DNA from: Vibrio sinus | Lineage (GTDB): Bacteria > Pseudomonadota > Gammaproteobacteria > Enterobacterales > Vibrionaceae | Assembly: GCF_023634645.1 (NCBI RefSeq) | Contig: NZ_JAMKMR010000018.1 | Location: 1 to 64,000, forward strand | Direction: 5' to 3' | DNA: 64,000 bases | In this document: positions 9,343-18,273 of the stretch, piece by piece | How positions within the stretch are numbered: the first letter of the stretch is position 1 | Layout of the letters: each line of letters starts with the position of its first letter | Translations under genes and position numbers: made by a program | Notes under the pieces: model-generated | Databases searched by the model: none | Seen by the model: only the letters and a program-made list of their open reading frames with translations | Told to the model about the DNA's origin: nothing

Positions 9343-10044
9343 ATGAATCCTAAGACTGGTCTAGAGTTCGGTACTTTTCCTAAAAAATATGATGCAGGTC
9401 GAAAGCACTATTCAAATAAGTTATTGGATTTCCTTCCTAAGCAGGGCACTGTTTTAGAAGTTGGTGCAGGTACAGGAAAAGGTACTGACCTGCTTAACAC
9501 ATTGCCCATCTCATTGACTGTGTCAGAGCCTAACAAAAGCATGTGCAACATGCTCATTGATAAGTTTCCTAATTTACCTGTGTTAGCCAAAGCATTTAAC
9601 GATGTTTCATCACGCTATGATTATGTTGTGGGGTTTCAGTGCTGGCACTGGTTTGGTGAAGAAAAGTATACGACTTTGAGGAAATTGGCACGTCATGGAG
9701 GATATTTTATATGGAGATGGTATGAGCTTCAGGACGCTAAGGACATTGAGCAGATTCTAGTTTTATACTCCGATAAAGCGCCACTAGAAAATTGGTTAAC
9801 TCGACCTTACAACGAAAGAGTCTCAAAAATTTGTGACGAAGTCACATGCCAACAAGAGTTCCAACATAATATTCAAACGTTCCAATTTCCCTCTGTTTGG
9901 ACCATTCAAGAGTATATTAATCATGCCCAATCGCGAATCGATCACCAAGAATTTGAACTCAGTTTCTGGAAGGCTCTCGAGACATCATTCAAAAACAAGA
10001 GGATAAGAGTTATTGAGTCTTATTGCATTTTGAATTTGTACTAA
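9343..10044 (+). CDS. SAM-dependent methyltransferase (class I), substrate unknown
   Basis: A 233-aa class I methyltransferase. Motif I, 'VLEVGAGTGKG' (about 37-47), binds S-adenosylmethionine, and an acidic end of strand 2 ('LTVSEPN') follows. 'VVGFQCWHWF' takes the position of motif IV, as in type 11 small-molecule methyltransferases. The C-terminal half is unrecognised. The gene stands alone, is AT-richer than its neighbours and has only a weak ribosome binding site, which would fit later acquisition; this is inference. The substrate is not predictable. Confidence 0.75.
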   Translation: MNPKTGLEFGTFPKKYDAGRKHYSNKLLDFLPKQGTVLEVGAGTGKGTDLLNTLPISLTVSEPNKSMCNMLIDKFPNLPVLAKAFNDVSSRYDYVVGFQCWHWFGEEKYTTLRKLARHGGYFIWRWYELQDAKDIEQILVLYSDKAPLENWLTRPYNERVSKICDEVTCQQEFQHNIQTFQFPSVWTIQEYINHAQSRIDHQEFELSFWKALETSFKNKRIRVIESYCILNLY

Positions 10045-10149
10045 ATCTAAGATTGTTTTTTTTGAAAAACAGACTGTAAGTGATGAACACCCCTAGCAAC
10101 ACTATAAAGTGACTGACTCGTATCGCTAAGGGCAGAATATTAATTATGG

Positions 10150-10944
10150 CTAATTCAGCAACAAACTATCATCAGCAAGCTCTTCTCCTCGGACTTTAGA
10201 AAACATCTCGAGTAAGTCTGGCACTTGCATATTCTTTCTTTGATCTCCTGCGACATCTAATACGATTTCACCTTGATGAAGCATAATGGTTCGATTGCCA
10301 CAGGCTAGCGCATCCTTCATCGAGTGAGTCACCATTAGCACGGTTAAGTTAAACTCTTGCACGATTTTTTTAGTGAGATCGATAATAAATGCTGCCATTC
10401 TCGGATCGAGTGCTGCAGTATGCTCATCAAGCAGCAGAAGCTTACTTTCCGACAACGTCGCCATCACCAAGCTCACCGCTTGGCGTTGACCGCCAGACAG
10501 AAGACCGATGCTATCACCTAACCTGTCTTCAAGACCGAGCCCCAGAATACTGATTCGCTCTTTAAATAGCTTTCGGCGCTTAGAAGAGAGTGCCATTCCC
10601 CAGCCTCTACGTTTACCGCGCATAAAGGCGAGCGCCATGTTTTCTTCAATGGTTAAATCCCCACAGGTGCCAGCAAGCGGATCTTGAAAAACACGTGCGC
10701 ACTGTTTCGCCCTTTGATCCACGTTTTGCCGAGTTACATCAACCTCATCAATAAGCACTTGGCCACCAACCATTGGTGTCTCGCCAGTGACTGCGCCAAG
10801 TAAGGTCGATTTCCCCGCGCCATTTGAGCCAATGACCGTCAAAAACTGATGTTCGGGCACATCGAGTGACACGCCTTTTAGCGCTCGATTTTCCAAAATA
10901 GTCCCTTCGTTAAAAGTGACTTGGATATCTTTTAAGCGAATCAT
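10150..10944 (-). CDS. ABC transporter ATP-binding protein (COG1101 type)
   Basis: A 264-aa ATPase subunit of an importer. Walker A 'GSNGAGKST' is at 39-47, the Q-loop at 'RVFQDPLAG', the signature is 'LLSGGQRQAVSL', and Walker B is 'LLLLDEHTAAL' (DEHT instead of the common DEPT). The H-loop is 'LMVTHSM'. The start ATG overlaps the permease stop in an ATGA junction, so the two are translationally coupled. It works with the permease and binding protein upstream. Confidence 0.92.
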   Translation of the reverse strand: MIRLKDIQVTFNEGTILENRALKGVSLDVPEHQFLTVIGSNGAGKSTLLGAVTGETPMVGGQVLIDEVDVTRQNVDQRAKQCARVFQDPLAGTCGDLTIEENMALAFMRGKRRGWGMALSSKRRKLFKERISILGLGLEDRLGDSIGLLSGGQRQAVSLVMATLSESKLLLLDEHTAALDPRMAAFIIDLTKKIVQEFNLTVLMVTHSMKDALACGNRTIMLHQGEIVLDVAGDQRKNMQVPDLLEMFSKVRGEELADDSLLLN

Positions 10945-11885
10945 ACGACGTCTCCTGAATTGCTTGGCTTGTTTTTCAGCGCCGACTTTTCAGTCGGCGG
11001 TTTAGGCTTTTTTACCCGAAGTTTTCCTTTGATTTTTGGTGCTATTAGGGCAATGGCGACAAGAACCGCGGTTACAAGGTTTAGATCAGACGCTTGTAGC
11101 CCAAACATACCTGAACTTAATGCAAAGGCGACTGCGAGACGATACAGTACCGATCCTAATATCACAGCCAGCACGGCCACCCATATTTTTCGCCCTGGAA
11201 TAATGGTTTGACCTAATATTACTGCGGCTAGGCCGACCACAATGGTGCCAACTCCTGATGTGACGTCTGCAAAGCTGTTCGTCTGAGCAAATAGCGCACC
11301 AGCAAAACCAACAAAGCCGTTCGACAGCGCTAAACCAAAATAGGTATAAAGCCCAATGCTTGCCCCTTGCGCCGATACCATACGAGCGTTGACCCCCGTT
11401 GCCCTTAGTCCCAACCCAAAATCACTATTTAGTAGCCGAATGACAAATATTGCTGAGATCAACACCAACACACCCACCACTAACGGACGGATATAGGTTG
11501 GATCGCCTATTGTTTCAAATGGTGTCAATATGGTCGATTCGCCAAGAAGAGCAATATTCGGACGTCCCATAATTCGAATATTGATAGAGAATGCCGCAAT
11601 CATAGTTAAAATTGAGGCCAGTAAGTGCAATATTCCGCATCGTACAGCAAGAAACGCCGTCACCCATCCTGTCGCGGCCCCCGCCAAAATCGCCATTCCA
11701 GTAGCAAGCCAAGGGTTAATCCCAGCAACAATGGCAGTTGCGGCCACCGCCGCTCCCATTGGGAAACTGCCATCCACACTCAAGTCAGGAAAATCTAGTA
11801 CACGGAAAGTGAGATACACCCCTAACGCGACCAATCCGTAAATAAGCCCAATCTCTATCGCTCCAAAAAAAGCAAACGCAGACAT
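10941..11885 (-). CDS. ABC transporter permease (COG4120, LivH-like fold)
   Basis: A roughly 314-aa integral membrane protein with about eight to nine hydrophobic segments and branched-chain-type permease features, e.g. 'GLIYGLVALGVYLTFRVLDF' near the start and 'GLRATGVNARMVSAQG' as the cytoplasmic coupling loop. A charged, proline-rich C-terminal tail follows. An in-frame GTG at 11891 overlaps the AGGAG site (11891-11895), so the ATG at 11885, 5 nt after it, is the better start. It is the middle gene of a binding protein-permease-ATPase operon. Confidence 0.9.
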   Translation of the reverse strand: MSAFAFFGAIEIGLIYGLVALGVYLTFRVLDFPDLSVDGSFPMGAAVAATAIVAGINPWLATGMAILAGAATGWVTAFLAVRCGILHLLASILTMIAAFSINIRIMGRPNIALLGESTILTPFETIGDPTYIRPLVVGVLVLISAIFVIRLLNSDFGLGLRATGVNARMVSAQGASIGLYTYFGLALSNGFVGFAGALFAQTNSFADVTSGVGTIVVGLAAVILGQTIIPGRKIWVAVLAVILGSVLYRLAVAFALSSGMFGLQASDLNLVTAVLVAIALIAPKIKGKLRVKKPKPPTEKSALKNKPSNSGDVV

Positions 11886-11952
11886 ACACACTCCTATCTT
11901 ACTTATTTGGTTTTGGTTGGCTTAGGAAACAAGACTAAGCCAACCAAAGCGA

Positions 11953-12918
11953 TCACTTCACAACCGTTGCTCTATCTAATACAGATTTAGGAATGGTGAT
12001 ACCTAACGCTTTAGCCGCTTTCAGGTTAACAACGAGATCAGAGCCTTTCGCTACTTTCACTGGCAGATCACCGGGATTTTTACCATGTAGGATATCAACG
12101 ACGTATTTCGCTGTCTGTTGGCCAACTTGATAATAGTCAAAACCTAAACTAGCAATCGCACCGCTTTTCACATAGGAAGTCGCACCACCAAATACTGGTG
12201 TTTTCGCTTGATTCGCCGCGACAATCATGCCATCAATCGCACTTGCGACGGTGTTATCCGTTGGCGCATAAATGATGTCGGACTTTGAAGCAATAGCCTG
12301 AGTGGCCGATTGAACATCAGCGCTTTTTAGTGCTGTCGCTTCAACCACTTTAATTCCTTGGGCTTTAGCGGCCTTTTTCAGTAATTCAACCAAGGTCACC
12401 GCATTCGCCTCACCAGGGTTATACACAACACCGATGGTTTTTAAATTCGGCAAAATTTCTTTCATCAGTTCTACGTGCTGGTTAACAGGCGATAAATCCG
12501 ATAAACCCGTTACGTTTTTGCCTGGATGTTGCAGCTGAGAGACTAACTTAGCACCGACGGGATCAGTCACAGCAGTAAAAACGATAGGAATAGACTGGGT
12601 TGCTGCTGCGAGCGCTTGCGCAGAAGGGGTGGCAATACCAACCAATACATCTGGCTGCTCACCGACAAATTGCCGTGCAATTTGAACGGCAATGGCAGGA
12701 TTGCCCTGTGCCGTTTTGTATTCAAATTTTAAATTCTTACCTTCGACGTAACCATTTTCTTTTAAGCCGTCTAGCAACCCTTGCCGCGCGGCATCTAGTG
12801 CAGGATGTTCGACAATTTGTGAAACTGCGACAGTGACCGTTTTTGCAATCGTTGCGGTGGAAGCCAATAACATTGAGCCCGCCAACACCGCTGTAGCGAT
12901 TATTTTGCCTGCTTTCAT
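11953..12918 (-). CDS. ABC transporter substrate-binding protein (COG2984, ABC_sub_bind)
   Basis: A 321-aa periplasmic binding protein of the type paired with COG4120/COG1101 subunits. It has a signal peptide (about 1-25, cleaved near 'ATIAK') and a type I periplasmic fold with 'QIVEHPALDAARQGLLDGL', 'GIATPSAQAL' and 'FTAVTDPVGAKLV'. Related Gram-positive systems have been linked to tryptophan or other aromatic substrates, but the ligand here cannot be read from sequence. A strong AAGGAG site precedes the ATG. It is first in the operon. Confidence 0.88.
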   Translation of the reverse strand: MKAGKIIATAVLAGSMLLASTATIAKTVTVAVSQIVEHPALDAARQGLLDGLKENGYVEGKNLKFEYKTAQGNPAIAVQIARQFVGEQPDVLVGIATPSAQALAAATQSIPIVFTAVTDPVGAKLVSQLQHPGKNVTGLSDLSPVNQHVELMKEILPNLKTIGVVYNPGEANAVTLVELLKKAAKAQGIKVVEATALKSADVQSATQAIASKSDIIYAPTDNTVASAIDGMIVAANQAKTPVFGGATSYVKSGAIASLGFDYYQVGQQTAKYVVDILHGKNPGDLPVKVAKGSDLVVNLKAAKALGITIPKSVLDRATVVK

Positions 12919-13105
12919 TCTTACTCCTTGAGATAAGCTTACTCGGTTTTATGTTGTGTCTTTGCTTATAAAAAGAACATTAATAGCAACATATGTCCGC
13001 TTATGGAAGAATGAAGTTACATGTTTGAAACAAAAAAGAGACTTTTGTATCACATCATGAGTACAGTTGAGCAAAATTGGGTGGTGTTAAGAGATTCAAG
13101 CCAGG

Positions 13106-14311
13106 CTAGGGTTTGTCGGTTCTTTGCGCTTGAATCAAAATGTTTCTAGGGGATATTTGCCTGTCACAGAAAGTAGACAAGGCCACTCGATAACCATGCT
13201 CTTGCAAGTACTGTGCTCGATCGTAGACAAGCCACATTTCAAGAGGGCGTTTAAACACGTCTTGGACTAATGTTAACTTTTCCATTTTTTCAAATCGAGC
13301 CTTCCCTACCTCATGAAATTCATCGAAGTTATCACTGGGTAATGTAAGTTGGCGCTCGGTTGCCGCCCAATGACAAAACCACTCAAATCCGTTGGATAAT
13401 AAAGACTTTTTGATGCTGGGAATGGTGATGTGTGCCATGTTCGAGCCCGAGGTACGTAGCATCGCATCTAGCCCTAAACGATAGCTCATTTCTTGCTGTC
13501 GATGCCGCTGGACTCTCATTCCACCCGTTACCAGTTCTTGAAGTGGAATTCTCAGCTCTTGCTTGGTGAACTGTAAGGTTGAGCTCTTGCCGATTGAGGA
13601 GAGTGGTCGATACGACTCAGAGTCTACTAGGTGATAGCAGCATGGCGCTATGGTAAAAGCAGGTATGTGCTTTTCGACGCCAAACTCCATCAATCTGACA
13701 TGTAAATCGCCACACGCATGAAGTGCAACCGCGTGTTGCTTATCATTTAAGATAGATTTTGCCTGTAGGCTCAGTGCATCACAATGAACAAATTGCATGG
13801 GCAACTTTAACTTATCCGCCTCTCGCTGCCCTGAATCACATAGACACTGCTGATACTCCAAACTGGTGACGTCTTTTGCTGAGCACTGTGCCAGCACTCG
13901 GCCTAAATACCCCTTACCAGCACACCATTCCAACCACTCGCTAGGCTCTGGCCCATGTAGTGCTGCAGCGCCCATTGCGGTGATCTGGTCAAGCTTTCGC
14001 CCAGGAATGCCATTGGTGAAGCCTCTAGGTAAGCTCAGTCCAGCTAAGTTTGAAGGCGGCAGGTGAGTCAGTTCTGTTAATAAAGAAATATCGGTAACAA
14101 AGCCAGCTAAGATGTTTCTCAGCTCCTTAGGCTCGCTTCTCAACTCGGTGACTTCTCGCATAGGTAATGTAGATAGCCAAGAAGATAGCGGTTTGTTTTT
14201 TGTATGCCAAAGGCAAGGGGCATTGAGATCGGAGTATCGAAAAGGCGAAAAACGCCAATATTCCTGATGAGCGGTTAACAGACCATCTAATGCAGCAAAT
14301 TTAGCGTTCAT
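13106..14311 (-). CDS. Methyltransferase-domain protein (Methyltransf_32-like)
   Basis: A 401-aa protein with a class I methyltransferase core in the middle. 'EWLEWCAGKGYLGRVLA' is the SAM-binding motif I and 'AVALHACGDLHVRLMEF' is the characteristic HACGDL segment of the Methyltransf_32/METTL25-like group. A Cys-Cys pair ('IAPCCYHLV') follows, as is common in this group. The start at 14311 has a GGGGGT site 5 nt upstream; an in-frame ATG 36 bases earlier has none. Single-gene unit; the substrate is unknown. Confidence 0.8.
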   Translation of the reverse strand: MNAKFAALDGLLTAHQEYWRFSPFRYSDLNAPCLWHTKNKPLSSWLSTLPMREVTELRSEPKELRNILAGFVTDISLLTELTHLPPSNLAGLSLPRGFTNGIPGRKLDQITAMGAAALHGPEPSEWLEWCAGKGYLGRVLAQCSAKDVTSLEYQQCLCDSGQREADKLKLPMQFVHCDALSLQAKSILNDKQHAVALHACGDLHVRLMEFGVEKHIPAFTIAPCCYHLVDSESYRPLSSIGKSSTLQFTKQELRIPLQELVTGGMRVQRHRQQEMSYRLGLDAMLRTSGSNMAHITIPSIKKSLLSNGFEWFCHWAATERQLTLPSDNFDEFHEVGKARFEKMEKLTLVQDVFKRPLEMWLVYDRAQYLQEHGYRVALSTFCDRQISPRNILIQAQRTDKP

Positions 14312-14399
14312 GAATACCCCCAAAATATCCGGGCATTCTAGGGACATTCATGATATTTCACAACCTATTCTATTCAGGTGTGCTTGTCGAAGTGCAAAG

Positions 14400-15374
14400 T
14401 TATCGAACAGGCAGGACTATGTCTTTAAACATTTCCTCTATTTCTAGATTGGACTTAAGCGATAGTGCTTGTTCTACCACAGGGCGAGTCAGGTGCGGAG
14501 CAAACCTTTCCATAAAGTCATACATATAAGAGCGAAGGAAAATACCACGTCTAAAGCCAATACTTGTTGTGCTTGGGCCAAAGATATGACTGGCATCGAT
14601 TGCAACTAAATCGGTGTCATGCATCTCATCAATGGCCATGCTCGCAATCACCCCGACGCCAATTCCCATGCGTACATAAGTTTTGATGACGTCCGCATCT
14701 GTTGCGGTAAAGACGACTTTTGGCGTTAACCCTTCACGGCTAAACGCCGTATCAAGCTCTGAACGTCCAGTAAAGCCAAACACATAAGTCACCAGAGAAT
14801 ATGCTGCTAAATCTCGAATAGTGATTTGCTGTTTTTTCGCCAATGGATGGTCTTTAGGCACCACGATGGAACGATTCCAGTGGTAACAAGGCAGCATAAT
14901 GGCATCTTGGTACAGGTGTAACGCTTCAGTGGCAATAGCAAAATTTGCCGTCCCTTTTGCTATCGCTTCTGACATTTGGCTTGGAGTGCCTTGATGCATG
15001 TGCAAAGAAACTTTTGGGTATCTAGCGGTAAACCCTTTAATCACTTCCGGTAGTGCATAGCGAGCCTGTGTATGTGTCGTGGAAATATTCAGTGTCCCCA
15101 TTTCAGGATGGGTATACTCACCGGCAACGGCTTTTATGCTTTCGACTCTGGAGAGGATCTCTTGAGAAATACGTATAATTTCATCACCAGCGTGAGTCAC
15201 TTGTGTTAAGTGCTTGCCACTTCTTTCAAAAATTTGAATGCCAAGTTCATCTTCCAATAGACGAACTTGTTTACTTATCCCTGGTTGCGAAGTGTACAAG
15301 CTTTCAGCGGTGGCAGAGACATTTAGGTTGTGATTAACGACCTCAACAATGTACTTCAGTTGCTGTAATTTCAT
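14400..15374 (-). CDS. cysB: LysR-type regulator CysB
   Basis: A 324-aa LysR-family activator of cysteine biosynthesis and sulfur assimilation genes; in enteric bacteria its inducer is N-acetylserine. The first residues 'MKLQQLKYIVEVVNHNLNVS' and the winged helix 'TSQPGISKQVRLLEDELG' are typical of CysB. The effector domain has 'STTHTQARYALP' and 'GTPSQMSEAI' at the ligand pocket. A GAGG site precedes the ATG. In E. coli cysB follows topA; here the neighbour is a methyltransferase. Confidence 0.95.
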   Translation of the reverse strand: MKLQQLKYIVEVVNHNLNVSATAESLYTSQPGISKQVRLLEDELGIQIFERSGKHLTQVTHAGDEIIRISQEILSRVESIKAVAGEYTHPEMGTLNISTTHTQARYALPEVIKGFTARYPKVSLHMHQGTPSQMSEAIAKGTANFAIATEALHLYQDAIMLPCYHWNRSIVVPKDHPLAKKQQITIRDLAAYSLVTYVFGFTGRSELDTAFSREGLTPKVVFTATDADVIKTYVRMGIGVGVIASMAIDEMHDTDLVAIDASHIFGPSTTSIGFRRGIFLRSYMYDFMERFAPHLTRPVVEQALSLKSNLEIEEMFKDIVLPVR

Positions 15375-15725
15375 TAATTACCTCGTTATCCCGTATTCGT
15401 GCCCACAAGGTTGAGCATTTGGGTCTAATATCAATACATTAATGCACAAGTTTAAGACTAATGTGGAGATAAAGAGACTCTGATAGTTTATAATTATTAG
15501 TTATAACGCCTAACAGGTGAAATTGGTAGTGAAATTCGATTTGGGTCTTAATATCGCGGGCATTTATGTCACTCACGAGCATTTTTTACATTATTATGCA
15601 GAGAATGTTGCCCATAATGCGATTTTTCATTAATAATCAATGAGCGACCGTAGATAAAATCAATTGGTTTGGAAACACCACACTAGTGTCTGTGACCTAG
15701 GTATACAAGAGTAAGATACGGATAT
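15375..15725. other. Intergenic region between divergent cysB and coiled-coil protein gene
   Basis: This 351-bp AT-rich stretch must hold the divergent promoters of cysB and the gene at 15726. A GTTATAAC palindrome and surrounding AT-rich sequence near 15488-15507 could be part of a CysB-type operator, but no consensus is firm enough to call. A 34-38 codon reading frame (15517-15633) is discussed under findings. Confidence 0.4.
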
Positions 15726-16487
15726 ATGAATATTGGTTTAATAGTAGGTTTAGTTGCCGTCTTATTAGTTCTGGTACTGGGCTATAACATCATGCTGCAG
15801 TACAGAGTTAAAATGGAATCCGCAAAGCGGCAAGAAGTCTCAAAGTACGTAGCAATAATAGATGCTACGGAAGAGCTCATAGGCAATGCCCACCACCTTC
15901 CCTATAGCAAGGACTTGCTAGTGTGCTTAAACAATCGAATTCTCGATTGTTTAGAGAACATGGCGGACATCGACCCCAAAAATAAACAATGGGCCCAACG
16001 AATCGTCAACATGAAGCAGCAAATAAAGCAGCTTGAAGAACAAGGCGGCGGAGAGAGCACAACGTTTAAGGTGCCTCAAAGTGATAAGCAAGCAATTACC
16101 ATGTTGAAGCTCGTTAAACGCCTTAGAGACACGATTCGAAGTGAACACAATAAAGGACGATTCGATACCCAATCCTTCGTAGAGGAAAACGCACGTTTAG
16201 AAACGATGCAAATTCGCATTAATATCGAAAATGTGGTGAAAAGAGCAAACGAAGCAATTGGTCGCGGTCAGCCCGGCACAGCAATACAACTTCTTCGGAA
16301 GGGAATCGATGTCTTGAGTTCACGCAATGATAGCTACTCAAATCAAATTCGAGAAAAACTGCAAACCATGTTTAGTGAGTTAGAAGAAACACGTCTAGAA
16401 AAAAGTGCAGAAGAGCTACAGCAAATCGAAGAGAAGGAGCGCGAAGACGATATGGACGCACTCTTTGGTGAAAAGAAAAAATGGTAA
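15726..16487 (+). CDS. Membrane-anchored coiled-coil protein of unknown function
   Basis: A 253-aa protein with one N-terminal hydrophobic segment (about residues 4-23), followed by a long, charged, helical region rich in Glu, Lys and Gln. The C-terminal half (about 150-245) has strong coiled-coil character and ends in an acidic segment 'EKEREDDMDALFGEKKKW'. I recall similar vibrio proteins being labelled 'DNA repair' in databases, but nothing in the sequence shows an enzymatic motif. It is followed by a terminator and then miaE. Confidence 0.7.
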   Translation: MNIGLIVGLVAVLLVLVLGYNIMLQYRVKMESAKRQEVSKYVAIIDATEELIGNAHHLPYSKDLLVCLNNRILDCLENMADIDPKNKQWAQRIVNMKQQIKQLEEQGGGESTTFKVPQSDKQAITMLKLVKRLRDTIRSEHNKGRFDTQSFVEENARLETMQIRINIENVVKRANEAIGRGQPGTAIQLLRKGIDVLSSRNDSYSNQIREKLQTMFSELEETRLEKSAEELQQIEEKEREDDMDALFGEKKKW

Positions 16488-16513
16488 TATAATCCCCAAC
16501 AACTTGTTTTGCT

Positions 16514-16540
16514 AAGGTCGCAATCTGCGGCCTTTTTTAT
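16514..16540 (+). terminator. Intrinsic terminator after the coiled-coil protein gene
   Basis: An 8-bp stem (16514-16521 with 16527-16534, one G-T pair), a 5-nt loop and a run of six T. It lies 27 bp after the stop codon, so miaE at 16555 needs its own promoter or readthrough. Confidence 0.75.
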
Positions 16541-16554
16541 GTGTTTAAATAATA

Positions 16555-17331
16555 ATGATTGAAAGTTACCAACAGCTGCTTGCGCCCATTACTCAGTTTT
16601 TGCATTGCACAACACCTGACAAATGGGTCGATGAAGCTAAGAAACCAGAGAACCTGAAGATATTGCTCTTGGATCACCTTCACTGTGAACTAAAAGCTGG
16701 TCAGTCCGCTATGTTCCTTATTCGTAAATATGCGGTTGATAAAGAGAGCGCGCAACACTTACTGGAATGGTTTAAGCCATACGAAGATTTCGCCTACCGG
16801 AAGATAGGGACAGTCGACTCTCTACGAGATAAAAGCCAGATCTCCAAATCTATTATTGCCAAATCAGCCTCATCTTATTCTCAAAATCTGGTTGATAAGA
16901 TGGTTCGCCTGATTAAGGAAGAGCTACACCACTTTTATCAAGTGCTAGAGATTATGCAACGAAAAGACATTGCGTATGAGCCGATCACGGCAAGTCGTTA
17001 CGCAAAAGGCTTAATGGGCCATATGGCAACATTTGAGCCTCAAACTCTGATAGATAAACTCATTATTGGTGCTTACATTGAGGCACGCTCGTGCGAAAGG
17101 TTCGCCAAAATTGCGCCGCACTTAGAAGATGATATCGCCAAGTTCTACGTATCCTTACTACGGTCTGAAGCAAGGCACTACCAAGACTACCTCTCACTCG
17201 CGCAAGATATCGCAAAAGAAGATATCACTGATAGAGTTCGTTACTTTGGTGAAATAGAAGCTGATCTTATCAGCACACCAGACAACGACTTCAAATTTCA
17301 CAGTGGGTGCCCTACAGCGGCTGTCCAATAA
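16555..17331 (+). CDS. miaE: tRNA-(ms2io6A37) hydroxylase MiaE
   Basis: A 258-aa non-haem diiron monooxygenase that hydroxylates the isopentenyl group of ms2i6A at tRNA position 37. It has a ferritin-like four-helix bundle with carboxylate/histidine ligands in 'LDHLHCELKAGQSAM', 'KEELHHFYQVLE', 'IEARSCERFAK' and 'RSEARHYQDYL', which form the two ExxH pairs. Length matches the Salmonella enzyme. No clear ribosome binding site is visible. E. coli lacks this gene; vibrios usually have it. The start lies only 15 bases past the preceding terminator, which is odd. Confidence 0.93.
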   Translation: MIESYQQLLAPITQFLHCTTPDKWVDEAKKPENLKILLLDHLHCELKAGQSAMFLIRKYAVDKESAQHLLEWFKPYEDFAYRKIGTVDSLRDKSQISKSIIAKSASSYSQNLVDKMVRLIKEELHHFYQVLEIMQRKDIAYEPITASRYAKGLMGHMATFEPQTLIDKLIIGAYIEARSCERFAKIAPHLEDDIAKFYVSLLRSEARHYQDYLSLAQDIAKEDITDRVRYFGEIEADLISTPDNDFKFHSGCPTAAVQ

Positions 17332-17360
17332 GCATGGCCTAGCACACATGTAGAAATACA

Positions 17361-17397
17361 AAATGCCCCGAGTCAAAAGCTTAGACTCGGGGCATTT
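17361..17397. terminator. Bidirectional terminator between miaE and pyrF
   Basis: A perfect 14-bp stem (17361-17374 with 17384-17397) with a 9-nt loop, flanked by A-rich and T-rich sequence. It lies between the convergent miaE and pyrF. Confidence 0.85.
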
Positions 17398-17451
17398 CAA
17401 TTGTATGTGGGAAAACGTTTCAGCCAAGTGTTCACTTGACCTTGTGTTCTC

Positions 17452-18153
17452 TTAGCCTCGCTCAAGCTCTTTGTTGATTGACTCTAATACCGCCTGAGGA
17501 CTATCCGCTTGTGTAATCGGCCTACCTATCACTAAATAGTCAGAGCCAGCTTGCATCGCATCGGTCGGTGTCATAATACGCTTTTGATCACCGGCAGCTG
17601 AGCCCGTTGGACGAATACCTGGGGTCACCAGTTTAAACTCACGCCCAAGTTCCTGCTTCAGTGTCGAAGCTTCCATTGCAGAGCAAACGACTCCGTCTAA
17701 CCCTGAGTTTTTAGTCAGCGTCGCGAGATTTACCACTTGATCTTGCGGAGAGGTAGTGATGCCAATCCCTTGTAAGTCAGCTTGTTCCATGCTTGTCAGC
17801 ACGGTGACACCAATCAGTAAAGGTCTGTCGTTTCCGTATGGCTCGAGGATTTCTCTCGAAGCCGTCATCATTCTTTCTCCACCACTAGCATGAACGTTCA
17901 CCATCCAAACTCCTAACTCAGCCGCGGCCTTCACCGCCTTTGAACAAGTATTTGGGATATCGTGAAACTTAAGGTCCAAAAACACAGAAAAGCCTCGTTG
18001 ATGAAGCTCACGGACGAAATCAGGACCAAACAAGGTAAACATTTCTTTGCCAACTTTTAGGCGACAAGAGCGCGGGTCAACTCTATCAACGAATGACAGT
18101 GCGTCGGCTTTATTGTCGTAATCTAGTGCTACAATCACCTTTTGGTCGATCAT
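17452..18153 (-). CDS. pyrF: Orotidine 5'-phosphate decarboxylase
   Basis: A 233-aa TIM-barrel enzyme that makes UMP from OMP, the last step of pyrimidine synthesis. The catalytic Asp-Lys-x-x-Asp array is visible in 'FLDLKFHDIPNT'. The phosphate-binding end is 'YLVIGRPITQADSP'. The start at 18153 (MIDQKVIVALDY) has an AGGAG site and matches the family; an open 17-codon extension upstream has no family counterpart. It follows lapA-lapB on the same strand, as in E. coli. Confidence 0.96.
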   Translation of the reverse strand: MIDQKVIVALDYDNKADALSFVDRVDPRSCRLKVGKEMFTLFGPDFVRELHQRGFSVFLDLKFHDIPNTCSKAVKAAAELGVWMVNVHASGGERMMTASREILEPYGNDRPLLIGVTVLTSMEQADLQGIGITTSPQDQVVNLATLTKNSGLDGVVCSAMEASTLKQELGREFKLVTPGIRPTGSAAGDQKRIMTPTDAMQAGSDYLVIGRPITQADSPQAVLESINKELERG

Positions 18154-18273
18154 TTCATCTCCTACATCTATCAGATAAAAAAATACAGCCCCTTTCCCAA
18201 ACAACCATAACGCTACGATTATGTGGGTATTAAGCTGTACTCTAAGTAAAATACATCATTCACAAGGTTTGGA

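Noticed and set aside
17411..17420. A PurR-like GAAAACGTTT
   Set aside because: It lies downstream of pyrF, between its stop and terminator, so it cannot act as its operator.
18154..18204. A longer N-terminus for pyrF
   Set aside because: The internal ATG has an AGGAG site and matches the family start.
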